In this document: positions 54,403 through 62,761 of the stretch, piece by piece | Layout: each line of letters opens with the position of its first letter | How positions within the stretch are numbered: position 1 is the first letter of the stretch | NCBI GenBank assembly: GCA_016713725.1 | Contig: JADJOO010000002.1 | Location: 1-64,000, forward strand | Reading direction: 5' to 3' | DNA length: 64,000 nucleotides | Source: Pseudomonadota bacterium | GTDB lineage: Bacteria > Pseudomonadota > Gammaproteobacteria > Steroidobacterales > Steroidobacteraceae | Notes under the pieces: model-generated | What the model was told of the DNA's origin: nothing | The model's input: the letters and a program-made list of their open reading frames with translations, nothing else | Databases searched by the model: none | Translations under genes and position numbers: made by a program

Positions 54403-55441
54403 GCTTCGAGGCCGGTTGTCGCGCCTGGACACCCGCGGCCGCCGGGTCGAGCGCTACGAGGTCGCCCGCGGCGAGCCCGGCCAGGATTTCGACCCGATCA
54501 CCCCGCGCATGCCCGAGCCTTACCTGCCGCAGCGATACCCGGCCGGCCGGCGCGACGACATAGACCGCGCGCATCTCGCTGCGTTCGACGATCGCGGAAC
54601 GCGGCACCAGCAACCGCTGAGACTCACCGGTGACGAACCCGACTTTGACGAACATGCCAGGCGCGAGTCCCTGCAGGTCCTTCGGCAACTCGATCCGGGC
54701 GCGAAAGGTGTTGGTCTGCGGGGCAGCGGACGGATAGAACGTGATGGCGGTGGATTCGATGCGCCGGTCATCCACGTACACGGCAGCCTTGTTCTGCACG
54801 CGCACCTGCTCGACGATGCTCTGCGGAATCTCGACGATCACCCTCAGCGCATCGAGGGACGCCCCGGCGAGCAGCGGCGTGCCCGGTGCCACGGTCTCAC
54901 CGACCTGCACGAACTTCTGCGTTACGACACCGGCGTAGGGAGCCCGGATCTCGGTGTAGGACGCACCTTCCCGGGCCGCATCGAGCGCGGCCCGCGACGC
55001 CACCAGCCGGGCCGCAGCAGCGTCACGCGCAGCCGTCGCCTCGTCGAGCGTGGCCTTGGCGACGACCTGGCGCGAGTACATGTCGCGGATCCGGTCATAG
55101 CGGGTCTGTGCCTCGCTCTCGCGGGCAGTGGCCTCCTTGAGCGCCGCCTGTGCCTGGGTGAGGCCCGCCACCTGCTCCGTGCTGCGCAACCGCATCACGA
55201 GGGTGCCGGCGGGCACGTAGTCGTTCACGTCCACCTTGATTTCCGTGACCCTGCCGGCGGTCTGGGCAGAAACCGTCGCCTGGTTGACCGCCTCGACAGT
55301 GCCGTCGAGCATCCGCTCCATCGGCGCGGTCTCCTCGCCGACCCTGACGGTCGCGAGCTTCGGCGCGGCGACGCTTGGCGCGCTCGGAACGGACAGCAGC
55401 AGTAATGCCGCCATCGCCGCCGCGGGATCGGTCCATCTCAT
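54395..55441 (-). CDS. RND pump periplasmic adaptor (HlyD/MFP family)
   Basis: Membrane fusion protein of 348 residues. The signal peptide (MAALLLLSVPSAPSVAA) has no lipobox Cys. The lipoyl/barrel-sandwich halves are DGTVEAVNQATVSAQTAGRV and YTEIRAPYAGVVTQKFVQVG, separated by a coiled-coil hairpin (residues about 95-155). Beta-barrel and membrane-proximal domains follow (GLAPGMFVKVGFVTGESQRL). It overlaps the permease gene, which it should link to TolC. Confidence 0.92.
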   Translation of the reverse strand: MRWTDPAAAMAALLLLSVPSAPSVAAPKLATVRVGEETAPMERMLDGTVEAVNQATVSAQTAGRVTEIKVDVNDYVPAGTLVMRLRSTEQVAGLTQAQAALKEATARESEAQTRYDRIRDMYSRQVVAKATLDEATAARDAAAARLVASRAALDAAREGASYTEIRAPYAGVVTQKFVQVGETVAPGTPLLAGASLDALRVIVEIPQSIVEQVRVQNKAAVYVDDRRIESTAITFYPSAAPQTNTFRARIELPKDLQGLAPGMFVKVGFVTGESQRLLVPRSAIVERSEMRAVYVVAPAGRVSLRQVRLGHARGDRVEILAGLAAGDLVALDPAAAGVQARQPASKHD

Positions 55442-55459
55442 TGCGTTCTCCGGCGGGAA

Positions 55460-55661
55460 TCAGAATGCAGCGCCGGACCGGACACCGGCCTTGCGCAGGA
55501 TGAGTGCCAGCGGGCAGAAGCCGGTGAACGCCGACTGCAGCAGGTTGGCACCAACGAAGGCGGTCAGCCAGTACCAGTAAGGGGCTGACGAAGTGGCCCA
55601 GCAGCAGGCTCGCCAGCACCATCGCGCCCGCGACTGCAAGCACTATTCTGTCGATACTCAT
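55460..55661 (-). CDS. DUF2892 (YgaP-like) small membrane protein, frameshifted
   Basis: About 66 residues with two membrane helices: SIDRIVLAVAGAMVLASLLL and, in another frame, WLTAFVGANLLQSAFTGFCP, ending LALILRKAGVRSGAAF. The locus length (202 bases) is not a multiple of three; one extra C near 55583 breaks the conserved SPYWYWLTAF join. The CP after FTGF is the conserved cysteine of these domains. DUF2892 proteins or domains accompany rhodaneses (as in YgaP) and SQR genes and may anchor persulfide-carrying proteins at the membrane. The next gene encodes a rhodanese. Confidence 0.82.
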
Positions 55662-55681
55662 TACTGGGACCTCCTCTGGTC

Positions 55682-56050
55682 TCAACGGCGGCCGTCGTCG
55701 ACGACGCGCCCGGTCTGGGGATCGACGCGGATGATCGGCAGGCCAGCCGCCTTCCAGGCCTGGATGCCGCCCGCGAGATGGGTGAGATGGCCGGATCCTG
55801 CGGCCTGCAGCTTGTGCGCCGCCATCAGCGAACGCTTGCCCGAACCGCACTGCAGGACCAGCTTGCGACCCTCGAGCGGAATGGCCTTCGGGTCGAAGGT
55901 CGAAAGCGGATAGAGCAGCGCGCCATGGATTCTCTCGACGGCGTACTCGTTAACTTCGCGGACGTCGACGAGCAGGATCTCGCCGGCGTCGAGCCAGGCG
56001 CGAACCTGTTCCGGCGTGGCGTCGGTGACGTGGCTGTCGTGGTAAGTCAT
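55682..56050 (-). CDS. Rhodanese-like sulfurtransferase
   Basis: Single-domain rhodanese of 122 residues. The active-site loop LVLQCGSGKRSLMAAHKL has the catalytic Cys. The CH2A region is EILLVDVREVNEYAVERIHG, and HLAGGIQAWKAAGLPI closes the fold. There is no export signal, so it is cytosolic. It probably carries persulfide sulfur between SQR-derived polysulfide or glutathione persulfide and the neighbouring MBL hydrolase. It lies 39 bases downstream of that gene. Confidence 0.92.
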   Translation of the reverse strand: MTYHDSHVTDATPEQVRAWLDAGEILLVDVREVNEYAVERIHGALLYPLSTFDPKAIPLEGRKLVLQCGSGKRSLMAAHKLQAAGSGHLTHLAGGIQAWKAAGLPIIRVDPQTGRVVDDGRR

Positions 56051-56089
56051 TGGAAGCCTCAGGGAGTGACTGGTGATGTTTGCCTGGTG

Positions 56090-56962
56090 TCAGAGCGGGC
56101 GGCCGAGGACGTTGAGCGGCACGCGCAGGTAGCTCACGCCGTCCGCGTCGGGGGGCGGCAGCCGGCCGGCACGGATGTTCACCTGCACGGCGGGAATCAG
56201 CAGGTTGGGCACGTCGAGCGTCGCGTCGCGCGCGCGTCGCATCTGCACGAAGTCGTCCTCGGAGATTCCGTCACGGATGTGAATGTTGGCGGCGAGCTGT
56301 TCCGCAACGGAACTCTCGCAGCGAGGTTCACGCCCGCCGGGGGAATAGTCATGACACACGAACACACGCGTCGCCGGCGGCAGCTGATAGAGGCGCTGCA
56401 CGGAGCGATACAGCGCAGCGGCATCACCGCCGGGGAAATCGCAGCGTGCGGTGCCGCCGTCCGGCATGAAGATCGTGTCGCCGACGAACAGGGCATCGCC
56501 GACGAGGTAGGCGACACTGTCGTTCGTGTGGCCCGGAACCGGGAGCACCTGGATCTCCTGCTGACCGAGCGACAACCGCTCGTCGTCCGCCAGCAGCTGG
56601 TCGAAATCGCTACCGTCCGCGGCGAAGCCATCGTCGAGACCGAAGATGCGCTTGAACGTCCGCTGCACGTCGAGCACGCCGCGGCCGATGGCGACGCCGC
56701 CGCCCAAAATCGAGCGCAGGTGCTGCGCTGCGGAAAGGTGATCCGCGTGGGCGTGCGTCTCGAGTATCCAGAGCACATTGGCACCTGCCGCGCGGCAGTG
56801 CGCGATGACCAGGTCGGCGCTCGAGGTGCCCGTGCGCCCCGAACGCCAGTCATAGTCGAGCACCGGGTCGATCACGGCGGCTGCGCGCGTGCCGGGGTCC
56901 ATCACGACGTAGGTCCAGGACCCCGTGGGCTTGTGGTGGAACGCGTTGACTGCGGGTTGCAT
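56090..56962 (-). CDS. MBL-fold hydrolase, persulfide dioxygenase (ETHE1/Blh)-like
   Basis: Non-haem iron metallo-beta-lactamase-fold protein of 290 residues. The metal site is ETHAHADHLSAAQHL (HxHxDH), with the further His in LPVPGHTNDSVAYLV, Asp in LFVGDTIFMPDGGTARCDFP and a late His in VFVCHDYSPGG. This arrangement, and the linkage to rhodanese, SQR and a BigR-type regulator, matches bacterial persulfide dioxygenases that oxidise glutathione persulfide to sulfite. ATG 56962 is chosen. It is divergent from the regulator gene, with the putative operator 32 bases upstream. Confidence 0.87.
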   Translation of the reverse strand: MQPAVNAFHHKPTGSWTYVVMDPGTRAAAVIDPVLDYDWRSGRTGTSSADLVIAHCRAAGANVLWILETHAHADHLSAAQHLRSILGGGVAIGRGVLDVQRTFKRIFGLDDGFAADGSDFDQLLADDERLSLGQQEIQVLPVPGHTNDSVAYLVGDALFVGDTIFMPDGGTARCDFPGGDAAALYRSVQRLYQLPPATRVFVCHDYSPGGREPRCESSVAEQLAANIHIRDGISEDDFVQMRRARDATLDVPNLLIPAVQVNIRAGRLPPPDADGVSYLRVPLNVLGRPL

Positions 56963-56993
56963 GGGGTGATTGTCCTCGAGTGGCGGGCACAAT

Positions 56994-57012
56994 ATTAGGG
57001 ATTGCTAAATTA
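56994..57012. promoter_or_regulatory. Putative BigR/SqrR-type operator, site 1
   Basis: ATTAGGGATTGCTAAATTA, an AT-rich imperfect palindrome in a GC-rich setting. It lies between the divergent MBL and regulator-exporter genes. Closely similar copies occur at 62392-62410 and 63312-63330. Confidence 0.65.
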
Positions 57013-57098
57013 GTCAATGTTGATTTACGATGCGGGCACTGGAGCTGGAGACCCGCCGCATGCCACGCGCTGCCCGACGACATACCGCAGGACCCGAG

Positions 57099-58250
57099 AT
57101 GCCGGACTCCACGCAGATCGGAGAGATGCGTGCGCACGCAGGCGATGCTGCACACCTGCTGAAAGCGCTGGGCAATGAGCAACGATTACTCATCCTCTGC
57201 AATCTCCTGGCCAGGCCCCTGTCGGTCGGCGAGCTGAACGAACGGCTCGAACTCAGCCAGTCGGCCCTCTCCCAGCACCTGGCCTTGCTGCGTGAGGGCG
57301 GGTTGGTGGATACGCGGCGCGAGGCGCAATCCATCTTTTACTCGCTGCCGCCGGGTGCAGTCACCCGCATCATGGCGTTGCTGCAGGACATCTATTGCAG
57401 TGTCCCGCCGGCGCCTGAAGACAGCGAACCGGCACGCCCTGCCAGTAATGGCAGTCCCGCCGCCATTCGCTGGCATGGACGGCTGACGTTGCTCGCCGCG
57501 CTTTTCGGGGCCCTGGCGATCGGCCTCAGCCTCGGCCTGCTCGGGTCGGGCGGGTCGATCCTGACCGTGCCGGTGCTGCACTACCTGCTGCAGCAGCCGG
57601 AGCAAGTGGCCATCGGCGGCTCGCTGCTGGTGGTCGGTCTGATCGCCGCCGCAGCCTGCGTCCCTTACGCGATGGCCCGCCAGGTGGACTGGCGCAATGT
57701 GCTGTGGTTCGGCCTGCCCGGCATGCTCGGTGCATGGCTGGGAGCGTCCCTGGCGCGCTGGGTGCCGGGGGCGGCGCAGCTCGCACTGTTCGCGTTCGTC
57801 ATGCTCGTGGCAGCGTGGCGCATGCTGCGGAGCGCGCCGGTCGCTGCTGGCGACCACCGACCGCACCTCGTCGCCATCGTCGCCGGGGGCGCGGCCGTTG
57901 GAGTGCTGAGCGGCCTGGTGGGAGTGGGCGGCGGATTCCTGATCGTGCCCGCCCTGGTGCTGCTGGCCAACGTGCCTGTGTCGAGCGCGGTCGGCACCAG
58001 CCTCGCCGTCATCGCCATGAATTCGTTCACCGGCTTCGGCAAGTACCAGCAGGTGCTGGAAGCCAAGGGACTCGCACTCGACTGGCACGCGCTGTTGTTG
58101 ATCGCCGCCACCGGGGTCGTCGGCAGCTTCGCAGGCAATCGCCTCGGCCGCCGGCTGCCTCAGTCCACATTGCGCAGGTTGTTTGGAATCCTTCTCGTCG
58201 TGATGGGACTCGTCGTTGCAGTTGATGCCGGGCCCAGGCTGCTGCACTGA
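57099..58250 (+). CDS. ArsR-family persulfide-type regulator fused to a TauE/SafE exporter
   Basis: A 383-residue protein (from ATG 57099, which has AGGA six bases upstream). Residues about 1-105 are an ArsR HTH domain of the BigR/SqrR type: LLKALGNEQRLLILC, SVGELNERLELSQSALSQHL, then TRREAQSIFYSL. Cysteines 34 (LLILC) and 100 (LQDIYC) are exactly 66 residues apart, as are the persulfide-sensing pair in SqrR and BigR. A Pro/Ala/Ser linker leads in the same frame to a TauE/SafE (TSUP) transporter with the repeated motifs LGLLGSGGSILTVPVLHYLL and LSGLVGVGGGFLIVPALVLL. A lost stop between two genes is possible, but no in-frame ATG or SD starts the second half. The likely role is sensing persulfide and exporting sulfite or a related anion. 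Confidence 0.85.
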   Translation: MPDSTQIGEMRAHAGDAAHLLKALGNEQRLLILCNLLARPLSVGELNERLELSQSALSQHLALLREGGLVDTRREAQSIFYSLPPGAVTRIMALLQDIYCSVPPAPEDSEPARPASNGSPAAIRWHGRLTLLAALFGALAIGLSLGLLGSGGSILTVPVLHYLLQQPEQVAIGGSLLVVGLIAAAACVPYAMARQVDWRNVLWFGLPGMLGAWLGASLARWVPGAAQLALFAFVMLVAAWRMLRSAPVAAGDHRPHLVAIVAGGAAVGVLSGLVGVGGGFLIVPALVLLANVPVSSAVGTSLAVIAMNSFTGFGKYQQVLEAKGLALDWHALLLIAATGVVGSFAGNRLGRRLPQSTLRRLFGILLVVMGLVVAVDAGPRLLH

Positions 58251-58291
58251 ACCCGAACGGGCTCTTGCAGGAAGTCCTGTATTGGCATCAA

Positions 58292-58309
58292 ATTAGATGC
58301 AGCTGATAT
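58292..58309. promoter_or_regulatory. Weak fourth copy of the operator motif
   Basis: ATTAGATGCAGCTGATAT, 20 bases before the sulfite dehydrogenase ATG. It keeps ATTAGA and the GCT at the same spacing as site 2 but diverges in the right half. Confidence 0.3.
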
Positions 58310-58329
58310 GCGGCGCAAACGGGGGCAAC

Positions 58330-59532
58330 ATGGACAGGCGAAAATTCATCCTCGGATCCACGAGTGCGCTGACAGGCGGCTTGTTGTTGCCGGGAATCGT
58401 CAGCAGTGCGGTGGCTCAGGACCTGCCGGCCGGCGCCGTAGCCTCCGGCATCCTCGACGCGCTGCCGGGCAAGCGGCCGCTCATCAAGCGCAGCTTCCGG
58501 CCACCGAATTACGAAACGCCCGTCAGTTATTTTCGCGAGGCATTCACTCCGAACGATGCCTTCTACGTACGCTGGCACACCGGGGTACCGGACATCGCAC
58601 TGGCGGATTGGCGCTTGCATATTGCCGGACCAGGCGTGAAGTCGGAGCGCGAGTTCACGCACGACTCACTGCGGCGCAAGTTCAAGACCGTCGAGGTCGC
58701 CGCGGTCAACCAGTGCTCGGGCAACCGGCGCGGGCTCTTCAATCCGCACGTTGCCGGGGTGCAATGGGGATTCGGGGCGATGGGCAACGCCGTGTGGGGC
58801 GGAGTACGGCTGAAGGACGTCCTTGAGGATGCCGGGGTCACCGCCAGTGCGCTGGAGGTGGTGGGCAACGGTGCGGATGCACCGACACTCACCGGACCCG
58901 ACTTCGTCAAGAGCCTGCCCATGTGGAAGGCGCTTGATCCGGACACGCTGATCGCCTTCGAGATGAATGGCGAGCCGCTGCCGAAATGGAACGGCGCGCC
59001 GGCGCGACTCGTCGCCCCAGGCTGGACCGCGACCTACTGGATCAAGGCTCTCGTGGACCTGACCGTGACTGACAAGCCGTTCGACGGCTTCTGGATGAAG
59101 ACCGCCTATCGCGTGCCGAAAGGCATGTTTGGCGCGAGCGGCTTCGAATCGCAGGACACCGAGCAGAACTCGCCCATCACTGCAATCAAGTTGAATTCGC
59201 TGGTGGTCGATCCTGCGCCGGGCGCCGTGCTGGAGCGGGGCAGACGCATCGAAGTGCTTGGCATCGCCTGGGACGGTGGCTCAGGCATACGCAATGTCGA
59301 GGTTTCACTGGACGGTGGCAAGACGTGGCGCGACGCCAAACTGCAGCGCGATCTCGGCCGCTACTCGTGGCGGCAGTGGCGCTACGCCATCAAGCCCGAA
59401 GGAGCCGGTGCGATGACCCTGATGGCCCGCGCCCACGCACGCGACGGGTCGACACAGACAGACACGCTCGTGCACAACCCGGCCGGCTATCACCACAACG
59501 TGGTGCAGAAGGTGGACTACCATGTCGCATAA
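58330..59532 (+). CDS. Sulfite dehydrogenase molybdopterin subunit (SorA/SoxC-like)
   Basis: Periplasmic sulfite-oxidase-family enzyme, 400 residues, oxidising sulfite to sulfate. A twin-arginine signal (DRRKFILGSTSALTGGLLLP) indicates Tat export of the folded Mo protein. The Mo-ligand Cys lies in VAAVNQCSGNRRGLFNPHVA. The oxidoreductase domain continues through VAPGWTATYWIKALVDLTVT, and the C-terminal dimerisation domain through GIAWDGGSGIRNVEVSLDGG. ATG 58330 starts the Tat signal; an earlier start adds eleven unlikely residues. The following cytochrome gene overlaps by eleven bases, giving a SorAB-type pair. It would remove sulfite made by the MBL persulfide dioxygenase. Confidence 0.93.
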   Translation: MDRRKFILGSTSALTGGLLLPGIVSSAVAQDLPAGAVASGILDALPGKRPLIKRSFRPPNYETPVSYFREAFTPNDAFYVRWHTGVPDIALADWRLHIAGPGVKSEREFTHDSLRRKFKTVEVAAVNQCSGNRRGLFNPHVAGVQWGFGAMGNAVWGGVRLKDVLEDAGVTASALEVVGNGADAPTLTGPDFVKSLPMWKALDPDTLIAFEMNGEPLPKWNGAPARLVAPGWTATYWIKALVDLTVTDKPFDGFWMKTAYRVPKGMFGASGFESQDTEQNSPITAIKLNSLVVDPAPGAVLERGRRIEVLGIAWDGGSGIRNVEVSLDGGKTWRDAKLQRDLGRYSWRQWRYAIKPEGAGAMTLMARAHARDGSTQTDTLVHNPAGYHHNVVQKVDYHVA

Positions 59533-59839
59533 GGATGCCGTGCGTAACGCGATCACGTCCGTCGTGCTGTCTGCATCGATCGCAACCGCAGCTGCGGACG
59601 AAACCAGTATCCGGCTGACTGAAGGCCCGGGCCTCACGCAGGTGCAGGCAAGCTGCTCCATGTGCCACAGCCTCGACTACATCCTCATGAACTCGCCCTT
59701 CCAGGACAAAGCGGCCTGGGAGAAGACCGTCAACAAGATGGTCAAGGTCATGGGCGCGCCGATGACGGCGGACGACGTCACCGCCGTCGTGGCGTATCTC
59801 GACAGCCACTACGGCAAGGTCGCGCCAACGGCACCCTGA
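59522..59839 (+). CDS. Periplasmic cytochrome c subunit (SorB-like)
   Basis: A 105-residue monohaem cytochrome c. The signal peptide (AITSVVLSASIATAAA) is followed by ADETSIRLTEGPG and the haem motif CSMCH. The axial Met is probably in VKVMGAPMTADDVTAVVAYL. It overlaps the sulfite dehydrogenase gene, so it should accept electrons from the Mo subunit as SorB does. The length fits the SorB group. Confidence 0.9.
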   Translation: MSHKDAVRNAITSVVLSASIATAAADETSIRLTEGPGLTQVQASCSMCHSLDYILMNSPFQDKAAWEKTVNKMVKVMGAPMTADDVTAVVAYLDSHYGKVAPTAP

Positions 59840-59857
59840 CCGCAGTTCGGCCGTCGC

Positions 59858-60910
59858 TCAGTACAGGACCGAGATCAGCGTAAAGCTGACCACGCCCACC
59901 AGCACGGCCGAGAAGAGCCCCACCGCCAGCGGCTTGAGGCCGATGGCGCGCAGCCCCTTGATACTGGTGCCGAGGCCCACCGCCGCCATGGCGATGGCGA
60001 GGCAGTAGGTTGCCACCTGCTTCACGAATCCGACGACCGCCTTCCACTGCGCGGGCTCGAGCACGCCGAAAGCGCGCTCGCCCATGTCGCCGACCGTGCG
60101 CAGTACGCTCATCGCCGCGAATCCGACGATGAACAGCGGGATCATCGTGTACCACCTGGGCGCGGCGCCACCCTCGCTCGAGCGGCGATGGTAGAGCACT
60201 GCCATGATCGGTATTACCACCAGCATGCTCAGGTTGCGCACCAGCTTGGTGACCGTGGCGACGTCGAGCGCCTGGGGGTCTGCAAAGTACTCCTGGTAGA
60301 CCAACCCGGCGCCGGCCACCTGTGCCGTTTCGTGCACCGCGGTGCCGAGGAACATGCCAGAGCGGAAAGCGTCCCCGTCGAACAGCCAGTGCGCCGCAAA
60401 CGGATAGGCCAGCATGGCGACGACGCCGAACAGCGTGATGCACGCCACGGCGTAGGCCGTCTCGTCGTCCTTGGCGCCGATCGTCGGGGACATTGCGACG
60501 ATCGCGGTGGCGCCGCAGATGCTGGTGCCCACGCCGATCAGCGTGCCGAGCCGGTCGGTGAGGCCGACGCGGCGACTGACAAAGGTGACGATCGCGATCG
60601 CGGCGACAATGGTACCGATGATGATGGGCAGGGCCTTCAGGCCGATGGCTCCCGCCTCCACGATCGACAGCCGGATGCCGAGCAGCACGATGCCGAGGCG
60701 CAGGATCCTCACCACGGAGAACTTGATGCCTGGCCGCAGGACCTCGGGCAGCTTGAACAGGTTATTGACGAGGATGCCGAGCAGGATCGCCATCATGATG
60801 CCGCTGATGGCGCCCTTCTGCAGGCCGAGCGCCGGGGCGATAACGCCCGCGAGGTACTCGCCAGTCAGCGCAAGGAACAGGGCGAGCAGGAAACCCCAGA
60901 TGACGTTCAT
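59858..60910 (-). CDS. YeiH family putative sulfate exporter
   Basis: Integral membrane protein of 350 residues with about ten helices (FLLALFLALTGEYLAGVIAP, ISGIMMAILLGILVNNLF, RILRLGIVLLGIRLSIVEAG and others). It shows the YeiH/UPF0324 signatures GVGTSICGATAIVAMSPTIG and GMFLGTAVHETAQVAGAGLV. Members are annotated as sulfate or sulfite exporters, and some (TauZ-like) sit in taurine or cysteate loci. It is convergent with sorAB, the enzyme whose product sulfate must leave the cell or periplasm. The transport substrate is inferred. Confidence 0.9.
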   Translation of the reverse strand: MNVIWGFLLALFLALTGEYLAGVIAPALGLQKGAISGIMMAILLGILVNNLFKLPEVLRPGIKFSVVRILRLGIVLLGIRLSIVEAGAIGLKALPIIIGTIVAAIAIVTFVSRRVGLTDRLGTLIGVGTSICGATAIVAMSPTIGAKDDETAYAVACITLFGVVAMLAYPFAAHWLFDGDAFRSGMFLGTAVHETAQVAGAGLVYQEYFADPQALDVATVTKLVRNLSMLVVIPIMAVLYHRRSSEGGAAPRWYTMIPLFIVGFAAMSVLRTVGDMGERAFGVLEPAQWKAVVGFVKQVATYCLAIAMAAVGLGTSIKGLRAIGLKPLAVGLFSAVLVGVVSFTLISVLY

Positions 60911-60973
60911 GGTGTCGAGTCTCGTCTCTTCGTCACCGGCGGCGCGCGGGTGCGCGCCCCCGCGGTCACGGCC

Positions 60974-62349
60974 TCACCGCTTCCAGCTGTAGCTCACCTC
61001 GAGCTCGAACTGGTGCATGCTGAACTCGACCGTCTGCGTCGGATCGAAATTCTCGGCCCCTTGATGCGTCTGCTCAGGCGCGTACATGAACGACAGGTTC
61101 CATTCGTTGCCGCCGGCTTGCTTCTTCGTGAAACCGACGCTGAAATGGTCCTCCATCACCGCCGGCGCGAGGATGTTGAACGTCATCTGGTCCTCTGGAT
61201 CGGCTGGTCGGTCATGCTGTAGCCACCACGCAACGTCCAGGTATCGTCGAGCTGGTAGGACGCGCCGAACTTGTAGACGGTCATGTCGTCCCAGCCGAAT
61301 CCGGCGCCGCGATTGCCGCCGAGGCAGCCTTCGAAATCCGTGCCGCCAAATCCGGCCGTCGGGCAATTGAACAGGTTCTGGACCGGGTTGCCGACCGCGC
61401 CGACGTCGCTGTACCAGATCTCCTGCCAGTCGAACATCAACGCAAGGCGGTCGTTCGGCTTGATGGCGATACCAACCGTCGCCGTGGCGGGCATGTCGAA
61501 CCCGCCCTGGTCGGCGAAGAGGTCCGCGTAGTCGCCGAACTCGCCCATCGACATCTTGGTCGTGTAGGCGGCGGCGAAGCTGAACATGTCCACCGGGTTC
61601 CACTGCAGGCCGAGCGACGCGCCGTAACCATAGGACATGTCATGCCCATTGCCGGACAGGTTCTTCGGCATGACCGTGCCGCCGCTCCTGGCAAAGGTTT
61701 CGGTGTAGGGCGCGAACATGCTGACGCCGCGGGCCTCGAAACGCTGCATCGCGAAGATCGCGGATGCACCGAGCGAGAACTGGTCACTGAGCTTGCGCGC
61801 ATACGTGAGGTTCAGGAACGCCTGCATCAGGTCGACGCCAGCCGTGCCGCCGCCGTACGTTCCGTCGAAAGTCATCACCGGCGCCGGGCCCGGGCCGTCG
61901 GGGTCGAAGCTGGCCGTGCCGCCTACCCACCTCGTGTTCATGCCGCCGCGCGCATAGAAGGCGGCGGCCAGGTAGTCCACGTCACTCAGGGCGCGGTTCA
62001 TGCCGACGAAGGGAATCGGGAAGAATTCGTTTTCGCTGTCGATCCTGTTCGGGCCGATGGTGAACGCGCCGCCATTGCCGTTGGCCAGGCTGGGCGACGT
62101 CTCATAGTCGCGCATCGGGCTGAAGATGCTGAGGCCGGCGTCGATGCTGTCCGGCACGAAGGCGATGTTGGCCGGGTTGGTCGCAAGCGACATCACTTCC
62201 TGCGGATTCGCGGTGCCCGCGCCCGCCTGGCCTTTGCTCTTCGTGCCGGTGCCGGTCGTGTAGTACCCGTTGGTCGCGGACGCACTGCCCGCGGCGAGTG
62301 TCAGCGCGACGAACAGCCCGACGAGATTTCGGCCTTGCAGCTTGCTCAT
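60974..62349 (-). CDS. OmpP1/FadL family outer-membrane porin (one frameshift)
   Basis: Outer-membrane beta-barrel for hydrophobic compounds. The signal peptide (LVGLFVALTLAAGSASA) is followed by the FadL hatch start NGYYTTGTGTKSKGQAGAGT and NPANIAFVP. Alternating strands follow, and the last ends in ELEVSYSWKR with a near-terminal aromatic. The frame breaks near 61195 (a C missing; DQPIPEDQMTFNILAP expected). The corrected length is about 458 residues. A motif matching the regulator's putative operator lies 43 bases upstream of ATG 62349. FadL-type porins recur beside sulfur-oxidation genes, possibly for polysulfide or organosulfur uptake. Confidence 0.87.
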
Positions 62350-62391
62350 GAGGATCCCCTCTGACCGTACCTGCGGTCGCGTGTGAGATAA

Positions 62392-62410
62392 ATTAGACAA
62401 TGCTAAATTT
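62392..62410. promoter_or_regulatory. Putative BigR/SqrR-type operator, site 2
   Basis: ATTAGACAATGCTAAATTT, matching site 1 at 14 of 19 positions, 43 bases upstream of the FadL porin start. Confidence 0.65.
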
Positions 62411-62502
62411 TCGGCGCGAACGACGTCCCGCCGCAACTCGGGTTTTCCGATATCTAAGTGCTTGAACCAGGAATCGTTGCTTGCGGGCAACGAATGCCGG
62501 CT

Positions 62503-62730
62503 TCAGGCTTTGCGCTTCAGGACAAAGCGGTAGACGTTGCCGTCCACGGATTGTTCGACGAGTTCGTGGCCAGTCGTGCGGCAGAATGCCGCGAAATCCT
62601 TTACGGCGCCGGGATCGGTCGCCAGGATCTCGAGGGTGGCGCCAGCAGGCATCGCGGTGAGCGCCTTCTTGGCCTTGAGGATCGGCAGCGGGCAATTCAG
62701 CCCTTTCGCGTCCAGTGTCTGGTCAGCCAT
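62503..62730 (-). CDS. tusA: TusA family sulfurtransferase
   Basis: A 75-residue sulfur-carrier protein. The N-terminal motif TLDAKGLNCPLPILKAKKAL has the persulfide-carrying Cys in the CPxP box, and the fold continues through LEILATDPGAVKDFAAFCRT. ATG 62730 gives the normal N-terminus. It lies 31 bases after dsrE2, and the pair is the core of the rhd-tusA-dsrE2 set of sulfur oxidisers, so a role in sulfane-sulfur trafficking rather than tRNA thiolation is likely. Confidence 0.93.
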   Translation of the reverse strand: MADQTLDAKGLNCPLPILKAKKALTAMPAGATLEILATDPGAVKDFAAFCRTTGHELVEQSVDGNVYRFVLKRKA

Positions 62731-62761
62731 GGTGCAATTCGGCTCCGTGGTCGTGGGTCGT

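Noticed and set aside
51538..54633. A 1031-codon plus-strand open frame opposite the RND permease
   Set aside because: It is the complement of a full-length RND permease with all motifs; its His/Asp/Arg-rich translation has no domain.
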